Position numbers and translations under genes: made by a program
The notes under the pieces: generated by a model
Told to the model about the DNA's origin: nothing
What the model saw: only the letters and a program-made list of their open reading frames with translations
The model's database searches: none
Assembly: GCF_030553055.1 (NCBI RefSeq)
Contig: NZ_CP130713.1
Coordinates: forward strand, 6,200,001 to 6,264,000
Length of the DNA: 64,000 bases
DNA from: Streptomyces sp. XD-27
GTDB taxonomy: Bacteria > Actinomycetota > Actinomycetes > Streptomycetales > Streptomycetaceae
Reading direction: 5' to 3'
Shown: piece after piece, positions 18,852 to 28,014 of the stretch
Numbering within the stretch: position 1 is the stretch's first letter
Layout: every line of letters begins with the position of its first letter

Positions 18852-20062
18852 TTGCCCTCCCAGTGGGGGTTCTCCCAGATCACGGTGGCGCCCATGCCGA
18901 AGCCGACGCACATGGTGGTCAGGCCGTAGCGGACGTGCGGCTGCTCCTCGAACTGGCGGGCCAGCTGCGTCATCAGACGGACGCCGGAGGAGGCCAGCGG
19001 GTGGCCGAAGGCGATCGCGCCGCCGTACTGGTTCACGCGGGCGTCGTCGTCGGCGATGCCGTAGTGCTCCAGGAAGGCCAGCACCTGCACGGCGAAGGCC
19101 TCGTTGATCTCGAACAGGTCGATGTCGGAGATCGCCAGGCCGGCCTGCGCCAGGGCCTTCTCGGTGGCCGGGATCGGGCCGTAGCCCATGACCTCCGGCT
19201 CGACGCCGGCGAAGGCGTACGAGACCAGGCGCATCTTGACCGGGAGGTTGTTCTCGCGGGCGAAGTCCTCGGAGGCGATCAGCGAGGCGGTGGCGCCGTC
19301 GTTGAGGCCCGCGGCGTTGCCCGCGGTGACGCGCCCGTGCACGCGGAACGGCGTCTTGAGGTTCGCCAGGTTCTCCAGCGTGGTGCCCGGGCGCATCGGC
19401 TCGTCGGCGGTGACCAGGCCCCAGCCGGTCTCGCCGACCTCGGGGTTGGTGCGGCGCACCGAGATCGGGACCAGGTCCTGCTGGATCTTGCCGTCGGCGT
19501 ACGCCTTGGCGGCCTTCTCCTGCGAGCGCACGGCGTACTCGTCGGCGCGCTGCTTGGTGATGGTCGGGTAGCGGTCGTGCAGGTTCTCGGCGGTCATGCC
19601 CATGAACAGGGCCGACTCGTCGACGAGCTTCTCCGACACGAAGCGCGGGTTCGGGTCGACGCCCTCGCCCATCGGGTGGCGGCCCATGTGCTCGACACCG
19701 CCCGCGATGGCGACGTCGTACGCGCCGAAGGCGACCGAGCCGGCGACCGAGGTGACGGCCGTGAGCGCGCCGGCGCACATGCGGTCGATCGAGTAGCCCG
19801 GGACGGACTGCGGCAGGCCCGCGAGGATGCCCGCGGTGCGCCCCAGGGTCAGGCCCTGGTCACCGATCTGCGTGGTCGCGGCGATGGCGACCTCGTCGAT
19901 CTTCTTGGGGTCGAGGTCCGGGTTGCGGCGCAGCAGCTCCCGGATCGCCTTCACGACGAGGTCGTCGGCGCGGGTCTCGTGGTAGATGCCCTTCGGGCCC
20001 GCCTTGCCGAATGGGGTCCGGACGCCGTCGACGAAGACGACGTCCCTAGCGGTACGAGGCAC
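18848..20062 (-). CDS. fadA: Acetyl-CoA acyltransferase (thiolase)
   Basis: Releases acetyl-CoA in the last step of beta-oxidation; partner of FadB. 404 aa. The active-site Cys is in SIDRMCAGALTA, with the thiolase signatures NEAFAVQVLAFLE and GGAIAFGHPLASSG and the C-terminal base in CVGFGMG. GTG 20062 follows GGAGGAG. First gene of the fadAB operon. The 182-bp region upstream holds its promoter and no gene. Confidence 0.92.
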   Translation of the reverse strand: MPRTARDVVFVDGVRTPFGKAGPKGIYHETRADDLVVKAIRELLRRNPDLDPKKIDEVAIAATTQIGDQGLTLGRTAGILAGLPQSVPGYSIDRMCAGALTAVTSVAGSVAFGAYDVAIAGGVEHMGRHPMGEGVDPNPRFVSEKLVDESALFMGMTAENLHDRYPTITKQRADEYAVRSQEKAAKAYADGKIQQDLVPISVRRTNPEVGETGWGLVTADEPMRPGTTLENLANLKTPFRVHGRVTAGNAAGLNDGATASLIASEDFARENNLPVKMRLVSYAFAGVEPEVMGYGPIPATEKALAQAGLAISDIDLFEINEAFAVQVLAFLEHYGIADDDARVNQYGGAIAFGHPLASSGVRLMTQLARQFEEQPHVRYGLTTMCVGFGMGATVIWENPHWEGK

Positions 20063-20244
20063 GTTGGCTCTCCTCCAGGTGCGGGATGGCACTGCTGCGG
20101 GCACGCGGTGAGCGCGTGCCTCCACGCCGCACATGCTACTTGTGGGTAACCAAGCTGCACAGTCCTCCGCGCCCAAGCGGTGAAGGTCACACGAGAGCCC
20201 TTTTGCGACGGCGGGGCTCCGCCCTTGAGGCCCGCTGCCGGGCG

Positions 20245-21521
20245 TCAGCCGGAGGTCGCCTTCAGGGCCGTCACCAGGACCGGCGTGACCTGCTCGACCT
20301 GCCACGGCCTGGCGCCGTGGCCGGACAGCACGGCCGCGATGTCCTCGGGCGTCGGCTCGACCGGCGGCTCCCAGCACAGCCGGCGCACCGTGTCCGGGGC
20401 GATGAGGTTCTCCTGCGGCATGGTGAGCCGCTCGGCCAGCCGGGTCACCGCCGTACGGGCCGCGGAGAGCCGCGCCGCCGCGGCCGGGTCCTTGTCCGCC
20501 CAGGCGCGCGGCGGGGGCGGACCGGTCAGCGGCTGGCCCGGCTGCGGCAGCTCCGTGTCCGGCAGCGCCCGCGCCCGGTCGATCGCCTCCTGCCACTGCT
20601 CGAGCTGGCGACGGCTCGTACGGTGGCCGAAACCGTTCAGCGCGGCGAGCGCGCGGGCGGTGGACGGCAGCGCCAGGGCGGCCTCGACGATCGCCGCGTC
20701 GCTCAGCACCTTGCCGGGCGAGACGTCCCGGCGCTGGGCGATCCGGTCGCGCGCCTCCCACAGCTCGCGCACCACCGCCATCTGCCGACGCCGCCGGACC
20801 TTGTGCATCCCCGACGTGCGCCGCCACGGGTCCTTGCGCGGCGGGGCGGGCGGGGCCGCGGCGATCGCCGCGAACTCCTGGTGCGCCCAGTCCAACTTCC
20901 CCTGCCGCGCCAGCTCTTCCTCCAGCGCGTCCCGCAGGTCGACCAGCAGCTCCACGTCCAGGGCGGCGTACCGCAGCCAGGGCTCGGGCAGCGGGCGGGT
21001 GGACCAGTCGACGGCGGAGTGGCCCTTCTCCAGGGCGTAGCCGAGGACGTTCTCCACCATGGCGCCCAGACCCACGCGCGCGAACCCGGCGAGCCGACCG
21101 GCCAACTCGGTGTCGAAGAGGCGGTCCGGAACCATGCCTATGTCGCGCAGGCAGGGCAGGTCCTGGGTGGCGGCGTGCAGCACCCATTCGGCGCCGGACA
21201 GCGCGGCGCCCAGGGGGCGAGGTCGGGGCAGCCGACGGGGTCGATCAGGGCGGTGCCCGCCCCGGCCCGGCGCAACTGCACCAGATAGGCGCGTTGCCCG
21301 TAGCGGTAGCCCGAGGCGCGCTCGGCGTCCACGGCGACCGGGCCGTGCCCGGCGGCGAAGGCCGCCACCACGGCGTCCAGGTCCTCGGGCTCCGCGATGA
21401 CGGGAGGGACGCCCTCGCGCGGCTCCAGCAAGGGGACCGGCGCCGGCGGGAGGTCGGCCGGGGGAGCGCCCCCAGGGGTTCGCAGTGTCGTCTCTGCTGC
21501 GGTCTCTTGGGCGTCGGTCAC
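20245..21521 (-). CDS. RNase D-like 3'-5' exonuclease with HRDC domain (frame break near 21215)
   Basis: DEDD-family exonuclease thought to trim structured RNAs. Residues 35-210 carry VDAERASGYRYGQRAYLVQL (Exo I), the HAATQDLPCLRDIG region (Exo II) and LRYAALDVELLVDLRDAL (Exo III, Y-x3-D). An HRDC helical domain follows near 250-320. GTG 21521 is the start. The frame breaks at a G5 run (21213-21217); a sixth G gives LAPLGAALSGAEW and a continuous protein of about 425 aa. It follows the LuxR-type regulator gene after a terminator. Confidence 0.82.
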
Positions 21522-21552
21522 CCCTCAAGGGTATCTGTGCGCGAGCGGAATG

Positions 21553-21594
21553 CAGGGCGCCCGCCGACGGAACGTTCCGTCGGCGGGCGCCCTG
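21553..21594. terminator. 42-bp perfect palindrome, hairpin terminator
   Basis: Positions 21553-21573 are the exact reverse complement of 21574-21594. As RNA this forms a stem of about 19 bp with a 4-nt loop. It lies after the minus-strand regulator gene and before the RNase D start. Confidence 0.85.
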
Positions 21595-21674
21595 GGGAGG
21601 AGAAGAGGGGTGTGGAGGGGGAAAGCAGGCTCAGGGGTATCGGGGATGTCGCGGATGTCGGGATGTCAGGGGCC

Positions 21675-22337
21675 TCAGTGGATGATGCCCGTGCGCAGGG
21701 CGACGGCGACCATTCCGGCCCGGTCGCCGGTGCCCAGCTTGCGGGCGATCCGCGCCAGGTGGCTCTTGACCGTCAGCGCGGACAGGCCCATCGAGACGCC
21801 GATGGCCTTGTTGGACTGGCCCTCCGCAACCAGCCGCAGCACCTCGACCTCGCGACCGGACAACTCGCGGTAGCCGCCCGGGTGGCCCGGCGCGCCGGGC
21901 GGCCGGCGGTGCAGCCGGGCGGCCGCGGCGCCGATCGGCGCGGCTCCGGGGCGGCCGGGCAGCCCCAGGTTGGTGCGGGTGCCGGTGACGACGTAGCCCT
22001 TGACGCCGCCGGCGAGCGCGTTGCGTACGGCGCCGATGTCGTCGGCGGCGGACAGTGCCAGTCCGTTGGGCCAGCCCGCGGCGCGGGTTTCGGACAGCAG
22101 GGTGAGGCCGGAGCCGTCGGGGAGGTGGACGTCGGCGACGCAGATGTCGCGCGGGTTGGCGATGCGGGGGCGGGCTTCGGCGATCGACGACGCCTCGATG
22201 ACATCGCGTACGCCCAGCGCCCACAGGTGGCGGGTGACGGTGGAGCGCACGCGCGGGTCGGCGACGACGACCATGGCCGTCGGCTTGTTCGGGCGGTAGG
22301 CGACCAGGCTGGACGGTTGCTCAAGGAGAACAGACAC
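21675..22337 (-). CDS. LuxR/NarL-type response regulator (orphan)
   Basis: 220-aa DNA-binding regulator. The N-terminal receiver-like domain (AMVVVADPRVRSTV, then DICVADVHLPDGSG) keeps an Asp at the usual phosphorylation strand. The C-terminal LuxR HTH begins at YRELSGREVEVLRLVAEGQ and includes IGVSMGLSALTVKSHL. GTG 22337 follows CAGGAGG; a longer in-frame reading to 22394 exists but lacks a site. No sensor kinase is adjacent. Highly similar proteins are conserved across Streptomyces in this haem-gene neighbourhood, as I recall. Confidence 0.85.
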   Translation of the reverse strand: MSVLLEQPSSLVAYRPNKPTAMVVVADPRVRSTVTRHLWALGVRDVIEASSIAEARPRIANPRDICVADVHLPDGSGLTLLSETRAAGWPNGLALSAADDIGAVRNALAGGVKGYVVTGTRTNLGLPGRPGAAPIGAAAARLHRRPPGAPGHPGGYRELSGREVEVLRLVAEGQSNKAIGVSMGLSALTVKSHLARIARKLGTGDRAGMVAVALRTGIIH

Positions 22338-22421
22338 CAGGCCTCCTGGAGGGGAGAGGAGATGGGTGGGGGCGGTCATCTGGTCCTTCGGCACCCATAT
22401 GGCCCGGCTTTAGAGAATGAT

Positions 22422-22472
22422 CACGATCGAGTGAGTAACAATTCGGACAATTCGGATGACTGCTCGATCGTG
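22422..22472. repeat. Inverted repeat enclosing a tandem 9-bp repeat, upstream of the LuxR-type gene
   Basis: CACGATCGAG (22422-22431) and CTCGATCGTG (22463-22472) are exact inverted 10-bp arms. Between them CAATTCGGA occurs twice in tandem (22439-22456). The element lies in the 160-bp gap between DUF3000 and the regulator gene, about 85-135 bp upstream of the latter, and looks like a compound operator. Confidence 0.6.
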
Positions 22473-22497
22473 TGGGATCCCTTGAGATCCCTCCCGA

Positions 22498-23153
22498 TCA
22501 CCGGGAGCGCGGTCCGCGCCGCTGCGGCAGCGAGACCACGCCCGGGTCCGCGCCGCCCACCGGCGGCAGCCCCGCGATCTGGCACAGCAGATCACACCAG
22601 GCCGCCAGATGCGCCCCGGTGTCCGGCACCCCGGCGGCGTCCGACGGCGTCCAGGACGCCCGGATCTCGATCCGCGTCGACGGCTCGCGGCCCGCCAGCC
22701 CGCCGAAGTGGTGCGAGCTCGCCAGGGTCACGGTGCCGCTCGGCTCCCCGTACTCGACCTCACGCGCCTGGAGCGCCCCGGTCAGCCAGGACCAGCACAC
22801 CTCCGGAAGCAGTGGGTCCGCCGCCATCTCCGGCTCCAGGTCCGCGTGCACCAAGGTCACCAGCCGGAAGGTGCCGCGCCAGGCGTCGTGCCCCGCCGGG
22901 TCGTGCAGCAGGATCAGCCGCCCGTCGGCCAGCTCCTCCTCCTCGCCGCCCCCGGCGTCCACGGCGACCACCGCTTCCAACGCGTACGAGAACGGCGCCA
23001 GTCGGCGCGGCGCGGGGTGGGCTCCAGCTCCACCTCGGCCCGTGGCGGCAACCCCCGCAGTCCGGCAACCGCGTGCCGGAACGCCAGCGGGGCGCCGCCC
23101 TGACCATCCGTGCCGTCCGCACCGTCCGCGAGATGTCCCTGAGCCGCTGCCAT
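22498..23153 (-). CDS. DUF3000 family protein (frame break near 23015)
   Basis: Actinobacterial conserved protein of unknown function, about 218 aa. The N-terminal part (PLAFRHAVAGLRGLPPRAEV) and the rest (YALEAVVAVDAGG to SWTPSDAAGVPDTG) are in different frames. One extra C in the CCCC run at 23014-23017 (minus strand) gives EPTPAPRRLAPFSYALEAVV. ATG 23153 is the best start. Divergent from hemE. No catalytic motif recognised. Confidence 0.75.
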
Positions 23154-23256
23154 GCTCGGAAGACTAGGCCGTGGCGCGCCGTACGGGACGTAGGGACACC
23201 CGGGTTGTCGGGTCACTCGTTCGGCCGGATTCCGCTCGCGTGCGAAGATTTACCGC

Positions 23257-24342
23257 ATGAGCCTCTCCGACCGGCCGACGGGCCAGCAGCAGCACGGCAA
23301 CAGCGCGGCGTCCGCCGCGCGGGATTCGGCGTTCCTGCGGGCCTGCCGACGCGAGCCCGTACCCCATACGCCGGTGTGGTTCATGCGCCAGGCCGGGCGC
23401 TCGCTGCCGGAGTACCGCGAGGTCCGCCAGGGGATCGCGATGCTCGACTCCTGCATGCGCCCCGACCTCGTCACCGAGATCACCCTCCAGCCGGTGCGCC
23501 GCCACAAGGTGGACGCCGCCATCTTCTTCAGCGACATCGTGGTCCCGCTCAAGGCCATCGGCATCGACCTCGACATCAAGCCCGGCGTCGGCCCGGTCAT
23601 CGCGCAGCCGATCCGCACCCGCGCCGATCTGGACCGGCTCCGCACGCTGGAACCGGACGATGTGAAGTACGTCACCGAGGCCATCGGCATGCTCGTCGGC
23701 GAGCTGGGCAGCACGCCGCTCATCGGCTTCGCGGGCGCGCCGTTCACCCTCGCCAGCTACCTCGTCGAGGGCGGCCCGTCCCGCAACCACGAGCACACCA
23801 AGGCGCTCATGTACGGCGAGCCGGAGCTGTGGGCCGACCTGCTGGACCGCCTCGCGGACATCACCGCCGCCTTCCTGAAGGTGCAGATCGAGGCGGGCGC
23901 CTCCGCCGTCCAGCTCTTCGACTCCTGGGTCGGCGCGCTCGCCCCCGCCGACTACCGCCGCAGCGTCATGCCCGCCTCCGAGAAGGTCTTCGCCGCGGTG
24001 GCCCCGTACGAGGTGCCGCGCATCCACTTCGGCGTGGGTACGGGCGAACTCCTCGGGCTGATGGGCGAGGCGGGCGCGGACGTCGTGGGCGTCGACTGGC
24101 GGGTGCCGCTGGACGAGGCCGCCCGCCGGGTGGGCCCCGGGAAGGCGCTCCAGGGCAACCTCGACCCGGCGGTGCTCTTCGCGTCGCCCGAGGCCGTGGA
24201 GGACAAGGCCCGCGAGGTGCTGGACGCGGCGAGCGGGCTCGAAGGCCACGTCTTCAACCTCGGCCACGGTGTGCTGCCGGACACCGACCCGGACGCGCTG
24301 ACCCGGCTCGTGGAGTACGTGCACACGCGCACCGCGCGCTGA
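23257..24342 (+). CDS. hemE: Uroporphyrinogen III decarboxylase
   Basis: Decarboxylates the four acetate side chains of uroporphyrinogen III to coproporphyrinogen III in haem synthesis; soluble, no cofactor. 361 aa. The signature [13 protein letters not shown] is near residues 45-57 with the essential Arg residues; [17 protein letters not shown] and [15 protein letters not shown] are also typical. ATG 23257 has no clear ribosome site (GAAGATTTACCGC upstream), so a leaderless mRNA is possible. With the downstream oxidase and ChdC it serves the coproporphyrin-dependent route. Confidence 0.95.
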   Translation: MSLSDRPTGQQQHGNSAASAARDSAFLRACRREPVPHTPVWFMRQAGRSLPEYREVRQGIAMLDSCMRPDLVTEITLQPVRRHKVDAAIFFSDIVVPLKAIGIDLDIKPGVGPVIAQPIRTRADLDRLRTLEPDDVKYVTEAIGMLVGELGSTPLIGFAGAPFTLASYLVEGGPSRNHEHTKALMYGEPELWADLLDRLADITAAFLKVQIEAGASAVQLFDSWVGALAPADYRRSVMPASEKVFAAVAPYEVPRIHFGVGTGELLGLMGEAGADVVGVDWRVPLDEAARRVGPGKALQGNLDPAVLFASPEAVEDKAREVLDAASGLEGHVFNLGHGVLPDTDPDALTRLVEYVHTRTAR

Positions 24343-24368
24343 CCGTAGCCTCAGCGTTCCGGGACCGA

Positions 24369-25559
24369 TCAGCGTTCCAGGACCAGGGCCTCGCCCTGCC
24401 CGACCCCGATGCACAGGGTGGCGACGCCGGTGCCGGAGCCGCGCGCCGCGAGCTGGTGGGCGACGGCCCCGGCCAGCCGCGCGCCGGAGGCGCCCAGCGG
24501 GTGGCCGATGGCGATCGCGCCGCCGCGCGGGTTGACGACCGCCGGGTCGAGTTCCGGCCATTCGGCCAGGCAGCCCAGTGCCTGGGCGGCGAACGCCTCG
24601 TTCAGCTCGACCGTCGCCAGGTCGGGATACGAGCGGCCCGCCTTGGCGAGCGCGCGGTGCACCGCCTCCACCGGGCCGAGGCCGAAGAACTGCGGTTCGA
24701 TGCCGGTGACCGCGCGGGCGCCGATCCGGGCGAGGGGTTCGCGTCCGGTGGCCCGCAGCCCTTCCTCGTCGCACAGCAGCAGGGCGGCCGCCCCGTCGTT
24801 GAGCGGCGAGGAGTTCCCGGCGGTGACCGTGCCCCCCTTGCGGAAGACCGGCTTCAGCGAGGCCAGCGCCTCCATGGAGGTGCTGTCCCGGATGGTCTCG
24901 TCGCGGGTGAGGCCGGTGTCCGGGTAGCCGGCGACCTCGGCGTCGTACGCGCCGTCCTGCCAGGCGCGGGCCGCCTTGCGGTGGCTGTCGAGGGCGAACG
25001 CGTCCTGCGCCTCGCGGGTGATGCCGTGCTTGTCGGCGATGAGTTCGGCGCCCTCGCCCAGGGCCACCGTCCACTCCGGCGGCATGTCCGGGTTGGTCAT
25101 CCGCCAGCCCAGGGTGGTGGAGTACAGCTCCTGGTGCCCGGCGGGGAAGGCCCGCTCGGGCTTGGGCAGCACCCACGGGGCGCGCGACATCGACTCGACA
25201 CCGCCGGCCAGCGCGACGTGCGCGTCGCCGACGGCGATCGCGCGGGCCGCCTGGACGACCGACTCGAGCCCGGAGGCGCACAGCCGGTTCACGGTCGTAC
25301 CGGGCACCGACACCGGAAGCCCGGCCAGCAGCACGGCCATCCGGGCGACGTCGCGGTTCTCCTCGCCGGCGCCGTTGGCGTTGCCGAAGTACACGTCGTC
25401 GATACGGGCCGGGTCGAGGGCGGGCGTACGGGCGACCAGGGTCCGGACGACGTGGGCGGCCAGGTCGTCGGGGCGCACCCCGGACAGCGCGCCGCCGTAC
25501 TTCCCCACCGGCGTGCGGACGGCGTCGACGACGTACACGTCCCGAATGCGGTCGCTCAT
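24369..25559 (-). CDS. Acetyl-CoA C-acyltransferase (thiolase family)
   Basis: 396-aa thiolase; the nucleophile is in VNRLCASGLESVV (Cys near residue 90), with NEAFAAQALGCLAEW, GGAIAIGHPLGASG and the C-terminal CIGVGQG. More like PcaF/AtoB than FadA of this window, so it may act on beta-ketoadipyl-CoA or acetoacetyl-CoA. ATG 25559 follows GAGG. Convergent with hemE, and divergent from hemY across a 125-bp region with a TetR-like palindrome. It interrupts the haem genes but runs on the opposite strand. Confidence 0.87.
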   Translation of the reverse strand: MSDRIRDVYVVDAVRTPVGKYGGALSGVRPDDLAAHVVRTLVARTPALDPARIDDVYFGNANGAGEENRDVARMAVLLAGLPVSVPGTTVNRLCASGLESVVQAARAIAVGDAHVALAGGVESMSRAPWVLPKPERAFPAGHQELYSTTLGWRMTNPDMPPEWTVALGEGAELIADKHGITREAQDAFALDSHRKAARAWQDGAYDAEVAGYPDTGLTRDETIRDSTSMEALASLKPVFRKGGTVTAGNSSPLNDGAAALLLCDEEGLRATGREPLARIGARAVTGIEPQFFGLGPVEAVHRALAKAGRSYPDLATVELNEAFAAQALGCLAEWPELDPAVVNPRGGAIAIGHPLGASGARLAGAVAHQLAARGSGTGVATLCIGVGQGEALVLER

Positions 25560-25589
25560 GCTGGCCTCGAACCTCTTCCCCGGGTGTCC

Positions 25590-25607
25590 CGAACGATTGA
25601 TCGGTCG
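25590..25607. promoter_or_regulatory. Imperfect palindrome between thiolase and hemY (candidate TetR-type operator)
   Basis: CGAACGATTGATCGGTCG matches its own reverse complement at 14 of 18 positions (CGAnCGATnnATCGnTCG). It lies 30 bp upstream of the thiolase start, within reach of both divergent promoters. TetR-family repressors of acyl-CoA genes often use such sites; no such repressor is in the window. Confidence 0.45.
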
Positions 25608-25684
25608 GTGCGAGTCTCGGCCCGGCGCTTGCGGGGTGTCAATGGGGTGATTGGGGTGCAGAGGGCGTTTGAGAAGGTGGAGTC

Positions 25685-27211
25685 ATGAACGCACAGGGGA
25701 GTGCAGGGACAGGCCGCGTCGTCGTCATCGGCGGCGGGATCTCCGGGCTGGCGGCCGCCCACCGGCTGCTGGCGGGCGGCGCCCGGGTGACCGTGCTGGA
25801 GGCCTCCGCGCGGCTGGGCGGCAAGCTGTACGCGGGCGAGATCGCGGGACTCCCCGTGGACCTCGGCGCCGAGTCGATCCTCGCGCGGCGGCCGGAGGCG
25901 GTCGAGCTGGCACGGGCGGCCGGGATCGGCGAGCTGTTGCAGCCGCCGGCGACGACCAGCGCCAAGGTGTGGACACGCGGCGGCCTGCGCCCCATGCCCA
26001 AGGGACATGTCATGGGGGTGCCGGGCGACCCGGCGCCGCTCGCCGCCTCCGGGGTGCTCTCGGACGACGGGCTCGCGCGCATCGCGCGCGAGGTCGAGCT
26101 GGCGCGCCCGGAGCTCGGCGACGACGTCGCGATCGGCGAGTTCGTCGCGGCCCGCTTCGGCCGGGAGGTCGTGGACCGGCTGGTGGAGCCGTTGCTGGGC
26201 GGGGTGTACGCGGGCGACGCCTACCGCATCTCGATGCGCGCCGCCGTGCCCCAGCTGTTCGAGGCGGCCCGTACGCACGGCTCGCTGACCGAGGCCGTCC
26301 GCGCCGTGCAGCGACGGGCCCAGGCGGCCGTGCACCAGCAGGGTGAGCCGGTGTTCACCGGCGTCGCCGGGGGAGTGGGGCGGCTGCCCGAGGCCGTCGC
26401 CGACGCCGTACGGGCGGCGGGCGGCGAGATCCGCACCGGCACGTCGGTCGACGAGCTGCGGCGCGGCACCCCGGGTGCCCTGCGGACGGATCGCACCGCA
26501 GACGCGCACGGGCGATGGGCAGATGGCACCGCAGACGAGCAAGGGCACCGCGCTGGCGGCGGGTGGACGGTCGTCGCCGGCGGGGAGGTGCTCACCGCCG
26601 ACGCCGTGGTGCTCGCGGTCCCGGCGCCCGCCGCGGCCCGGCTCCTGGGTGCCGACGCACCGGGCGCCGCGGCCGAGCTGGCCACCGTCGACTACGCCTC
26701 GATGGCGCTGGTCACCATGGTCTTCCGGCGGGCGGAGCTGTCCGCGCTCCCGGACGGCAGCGGGTTCCTCGTGCCGCCCGTGGACGGCCGCCGGATCAAG
26801 GCGTCCACCTTCTCCAGCCAGAAGTGGGGCTGGGTCCGGGACGCCGACCCGGACCTCTTCGTCCTCCGTACCTCGATCGGGCGGTTTGAGGACGACGACG
26901 ACCTGAAGCGCGACGACGCCGATCTGGTAGGGATCTCGCTCGCGGACCTCGGGGAGGCGTTCGGCCTCGCGGCCCGCCCCGTGGCGACCCGGGTGACCCG
27001 GTGGGACCGCGGGCTGCCGCAGTACCCCGTCGGCCACCTCGGCCGCGTCGCCCGCATCCGGGAGCAGGTCGCGAAGCTGCCGGGCCTCGCGGTCTGCGGC
27101 GCGGTCTACGACGGCGTGGGCATCCCCGCCTGCATCGCGAGCGCCTGGCGTGCGGCGGACGGGCTGCTGGCCACCCTGCCGCCGGGCGCCGCGGGCGGCG
27201 CGCGAGAATAG
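25685..27211 (+). CDS. hemY: HemY-type oxidase (coproporphyrinogen III oxidase)
   Basis: FAD-dependent flavoprotein that aromatises the porphyrinogen. In actinobacteria the HemY type acts as coproporphyrinogen oxidase (CgoX) because ChdC follows. 508 aa. The FAD motif [18 protein letters not shown] is at residues 12-29, followed by [10 protein letters not shown], and [18 protein letters not shown] residues close the C-terminus. ATG 25685 follows GAAGGTGGAG. Residues 269-290 hold an imperfect duplication ([18 protein letters not shown]) in an otherwise variable loop. ChdC starts five bases after the stop. Confidence 0.92.
   Translation: MNAQGSAGTGRVVVIGGGISGLAAAHRLLAGGARVTVLEASARLGGKLYAGEIAGLPVDLGAESILARRPEAVELARAAGIGELLQPPATTSAKVWTRGGLRPMPKGHVMGVPGDPAPLAASGVLSDDGLARIAREVELARPELGDDVAIGEFVAARFGREVVDRLVEPLLGGVYAGDAYRISMRAAVPQLFEAARTHGSLTEAVRAVQRRAQAAVHQQGEPVFTGVAGGVGRLPEAVADAVRAAGGEIRTGTSVDELRRGTPGALRTDRTADAHGRWADGTADEQGHRAGGGWTVVAGGEVLTADAVVLAVPAPAAARLLGADAPGAAAELATVDYASMALVTMVFRRAELSALPDGSGFLVPPVDGRRIKASTFSSQKWGWVRDADPDLFVLRTSIGRFEDDDDLKRDDADLVGISLADLGEAFGLAARPVATRVTRWDRGLPQYPVGHLGRVARIREQVAKLPGLAVCGAVYDGVGIPACIASAWRAADGLLATLPPGAAGGARE
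26489..26554 (+). repeat. Imperfect 33-nt tandem duplication in hemY
   Basis: Units 26489-26521 and 26522-26554 share GCACCGCAGACG and GGGC blocks (GATCGCACCGCAGACG / GATGGCACCGCAGACG). In frame; it lengthens a surface loop by 11 residues. Confidence 0.65.
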
Positions 27212-27216
27212 ACCAC

Positions 27217-27945
27217 ATGACTGCTCCTGAGACCGCGACATCCACCAAGGCCCCCAACGCCGGGAAGAAGGCCAAGGACCTCAACGAGGTCATCCGCTAC
27301 ACCCTGTGGTCCGTTTTCAAGCTGCGTGACGTGCTCCCCGAGGACCGCACCGGCTACGCCGACGAGGTGACGGAGCTGTTCGAGCAGCTCGCCGCGAAGG
27401 ACGTCACCGTGCGCGGCACCTACGACCTGTCCGGGATGCGGGCCGACGCGGACGTCATGATCTGGTGGCACTCCGAGAGCTCCGACGCCCTCCAGGAGGC
27501 GTACAGCCTCTTCCGCCGCACGAAGCTGGGCCGGGCGCTGGAGCCGGTCTGGTCGAACATGGCGCTGCACCGGCCCGCGGAGTTCAACAAGTCGCACATC
27601 CCGGCCTTCCTGGCCGACGAGGTCGCCCGCGACTACGTGAGCGTGTACCCCTTCGTGCGGTCCTACGACTGGTACCTGCTGCCCGACGAGGACCGCCGCC
27701 GGATGCTCGCCGACCACGGCAAGATGGCCCGCGGCTTCCCCGACGTGCGGGCCAACACCGTCGCGTCGTTCTCGCTGGGCGACTACGAGTGGATCCTCGC
27801 CTTCGAGGCCGACGAGCTGTACCGCATCGTCGACCTCATGCGGCACCTGCGCGCCTCCGAGGCGCGCCGCCACGTGCGGGAGGAAGTCCCGTTCTTCACG
27901 GGGCGGCGCAAGTCGGTGGGCGACCTCGTCGCGGGCCTGGCCTGA
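27217..27945 (+). CDS. chdC: Coproheme decarboxylase (HemQ)
   Basis: Converts Fe-coproporphyrin III to haem b by two peroxide-dependent decarboxylations, the last step of the Gram-positive haem route. 242 aa, chlorite-dismutase fold. Visible are the family stretches [16 protein letters not shown], containing the catalytic Tyr region, and [16 protein letters not shown] with the haem-ligand His. ATG 27217 lies five bases after hemY. Position confirms coproporphyrin-dependent synthesis in this organism. Confidence 0.93.
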   Translation: MTAPETATSTKAPNAGKKAKDLNEVIRYTLWSVFKLRDVLPEDRTGYADEVTELFEQLAAKDVTVRGTYDLSGMRADADVMIWWHSESSDALQEAYSLFRRTKLGRALEPVWSNMALHRPAEFNKSHIPAFLADEVARDYVSVYPFVRSYDWYLLPDEDRRRMLADHGKMARGFPDVRANTVASFSLGDYEWILAFEADELYRIVDLMRHLRASEARRHVREEVPFFTGRRKSVGDLVAGLA

Positions 27946-28014
27946 GCCTCAGGGTCTGGCCTGAGCCTCAGGGACCGGGCTGGGCCTTACGGGCCCGGTC
28001 CCTGAGCCTCAGGG
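27938..28014. repeat. Three copies of a palindromic CCTGAGCCTCAGG element
   Basis: TGGCCTGAGCCTCAGGG occurs at 27938-27954 and 27957-27973, and a third copy, TCCCTGAGCCTCAGGG, at 27999-28014. The core CCTGAGCCTCAGG is a dyad that carries TGA on both strands. The chdC stop lies in the first copy and the S33 stop in the third. Confidence 0.75.
27967..28006. terminator. Bidirectional terminator between chdC and the S33 peptidase
   Basis: Positions 27967-27980 (CTCAGGGACCGGGC) pair perfectly with 27993-28006. It lies between convergent genes, inside a cluster of CCTGAGCCTCAGG repeats that also provide both stop codons. Confidence 0.8.

Noticed and set aside
21294..25688. A stop-free plus-strand frame of 1,464 codons across RNase D, the LuxR-type gene, DUF3000, hemE and the thiolase
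   Set aside because: Composition-driven open frame; hemE and the minus-strand genes explain the same DNA.
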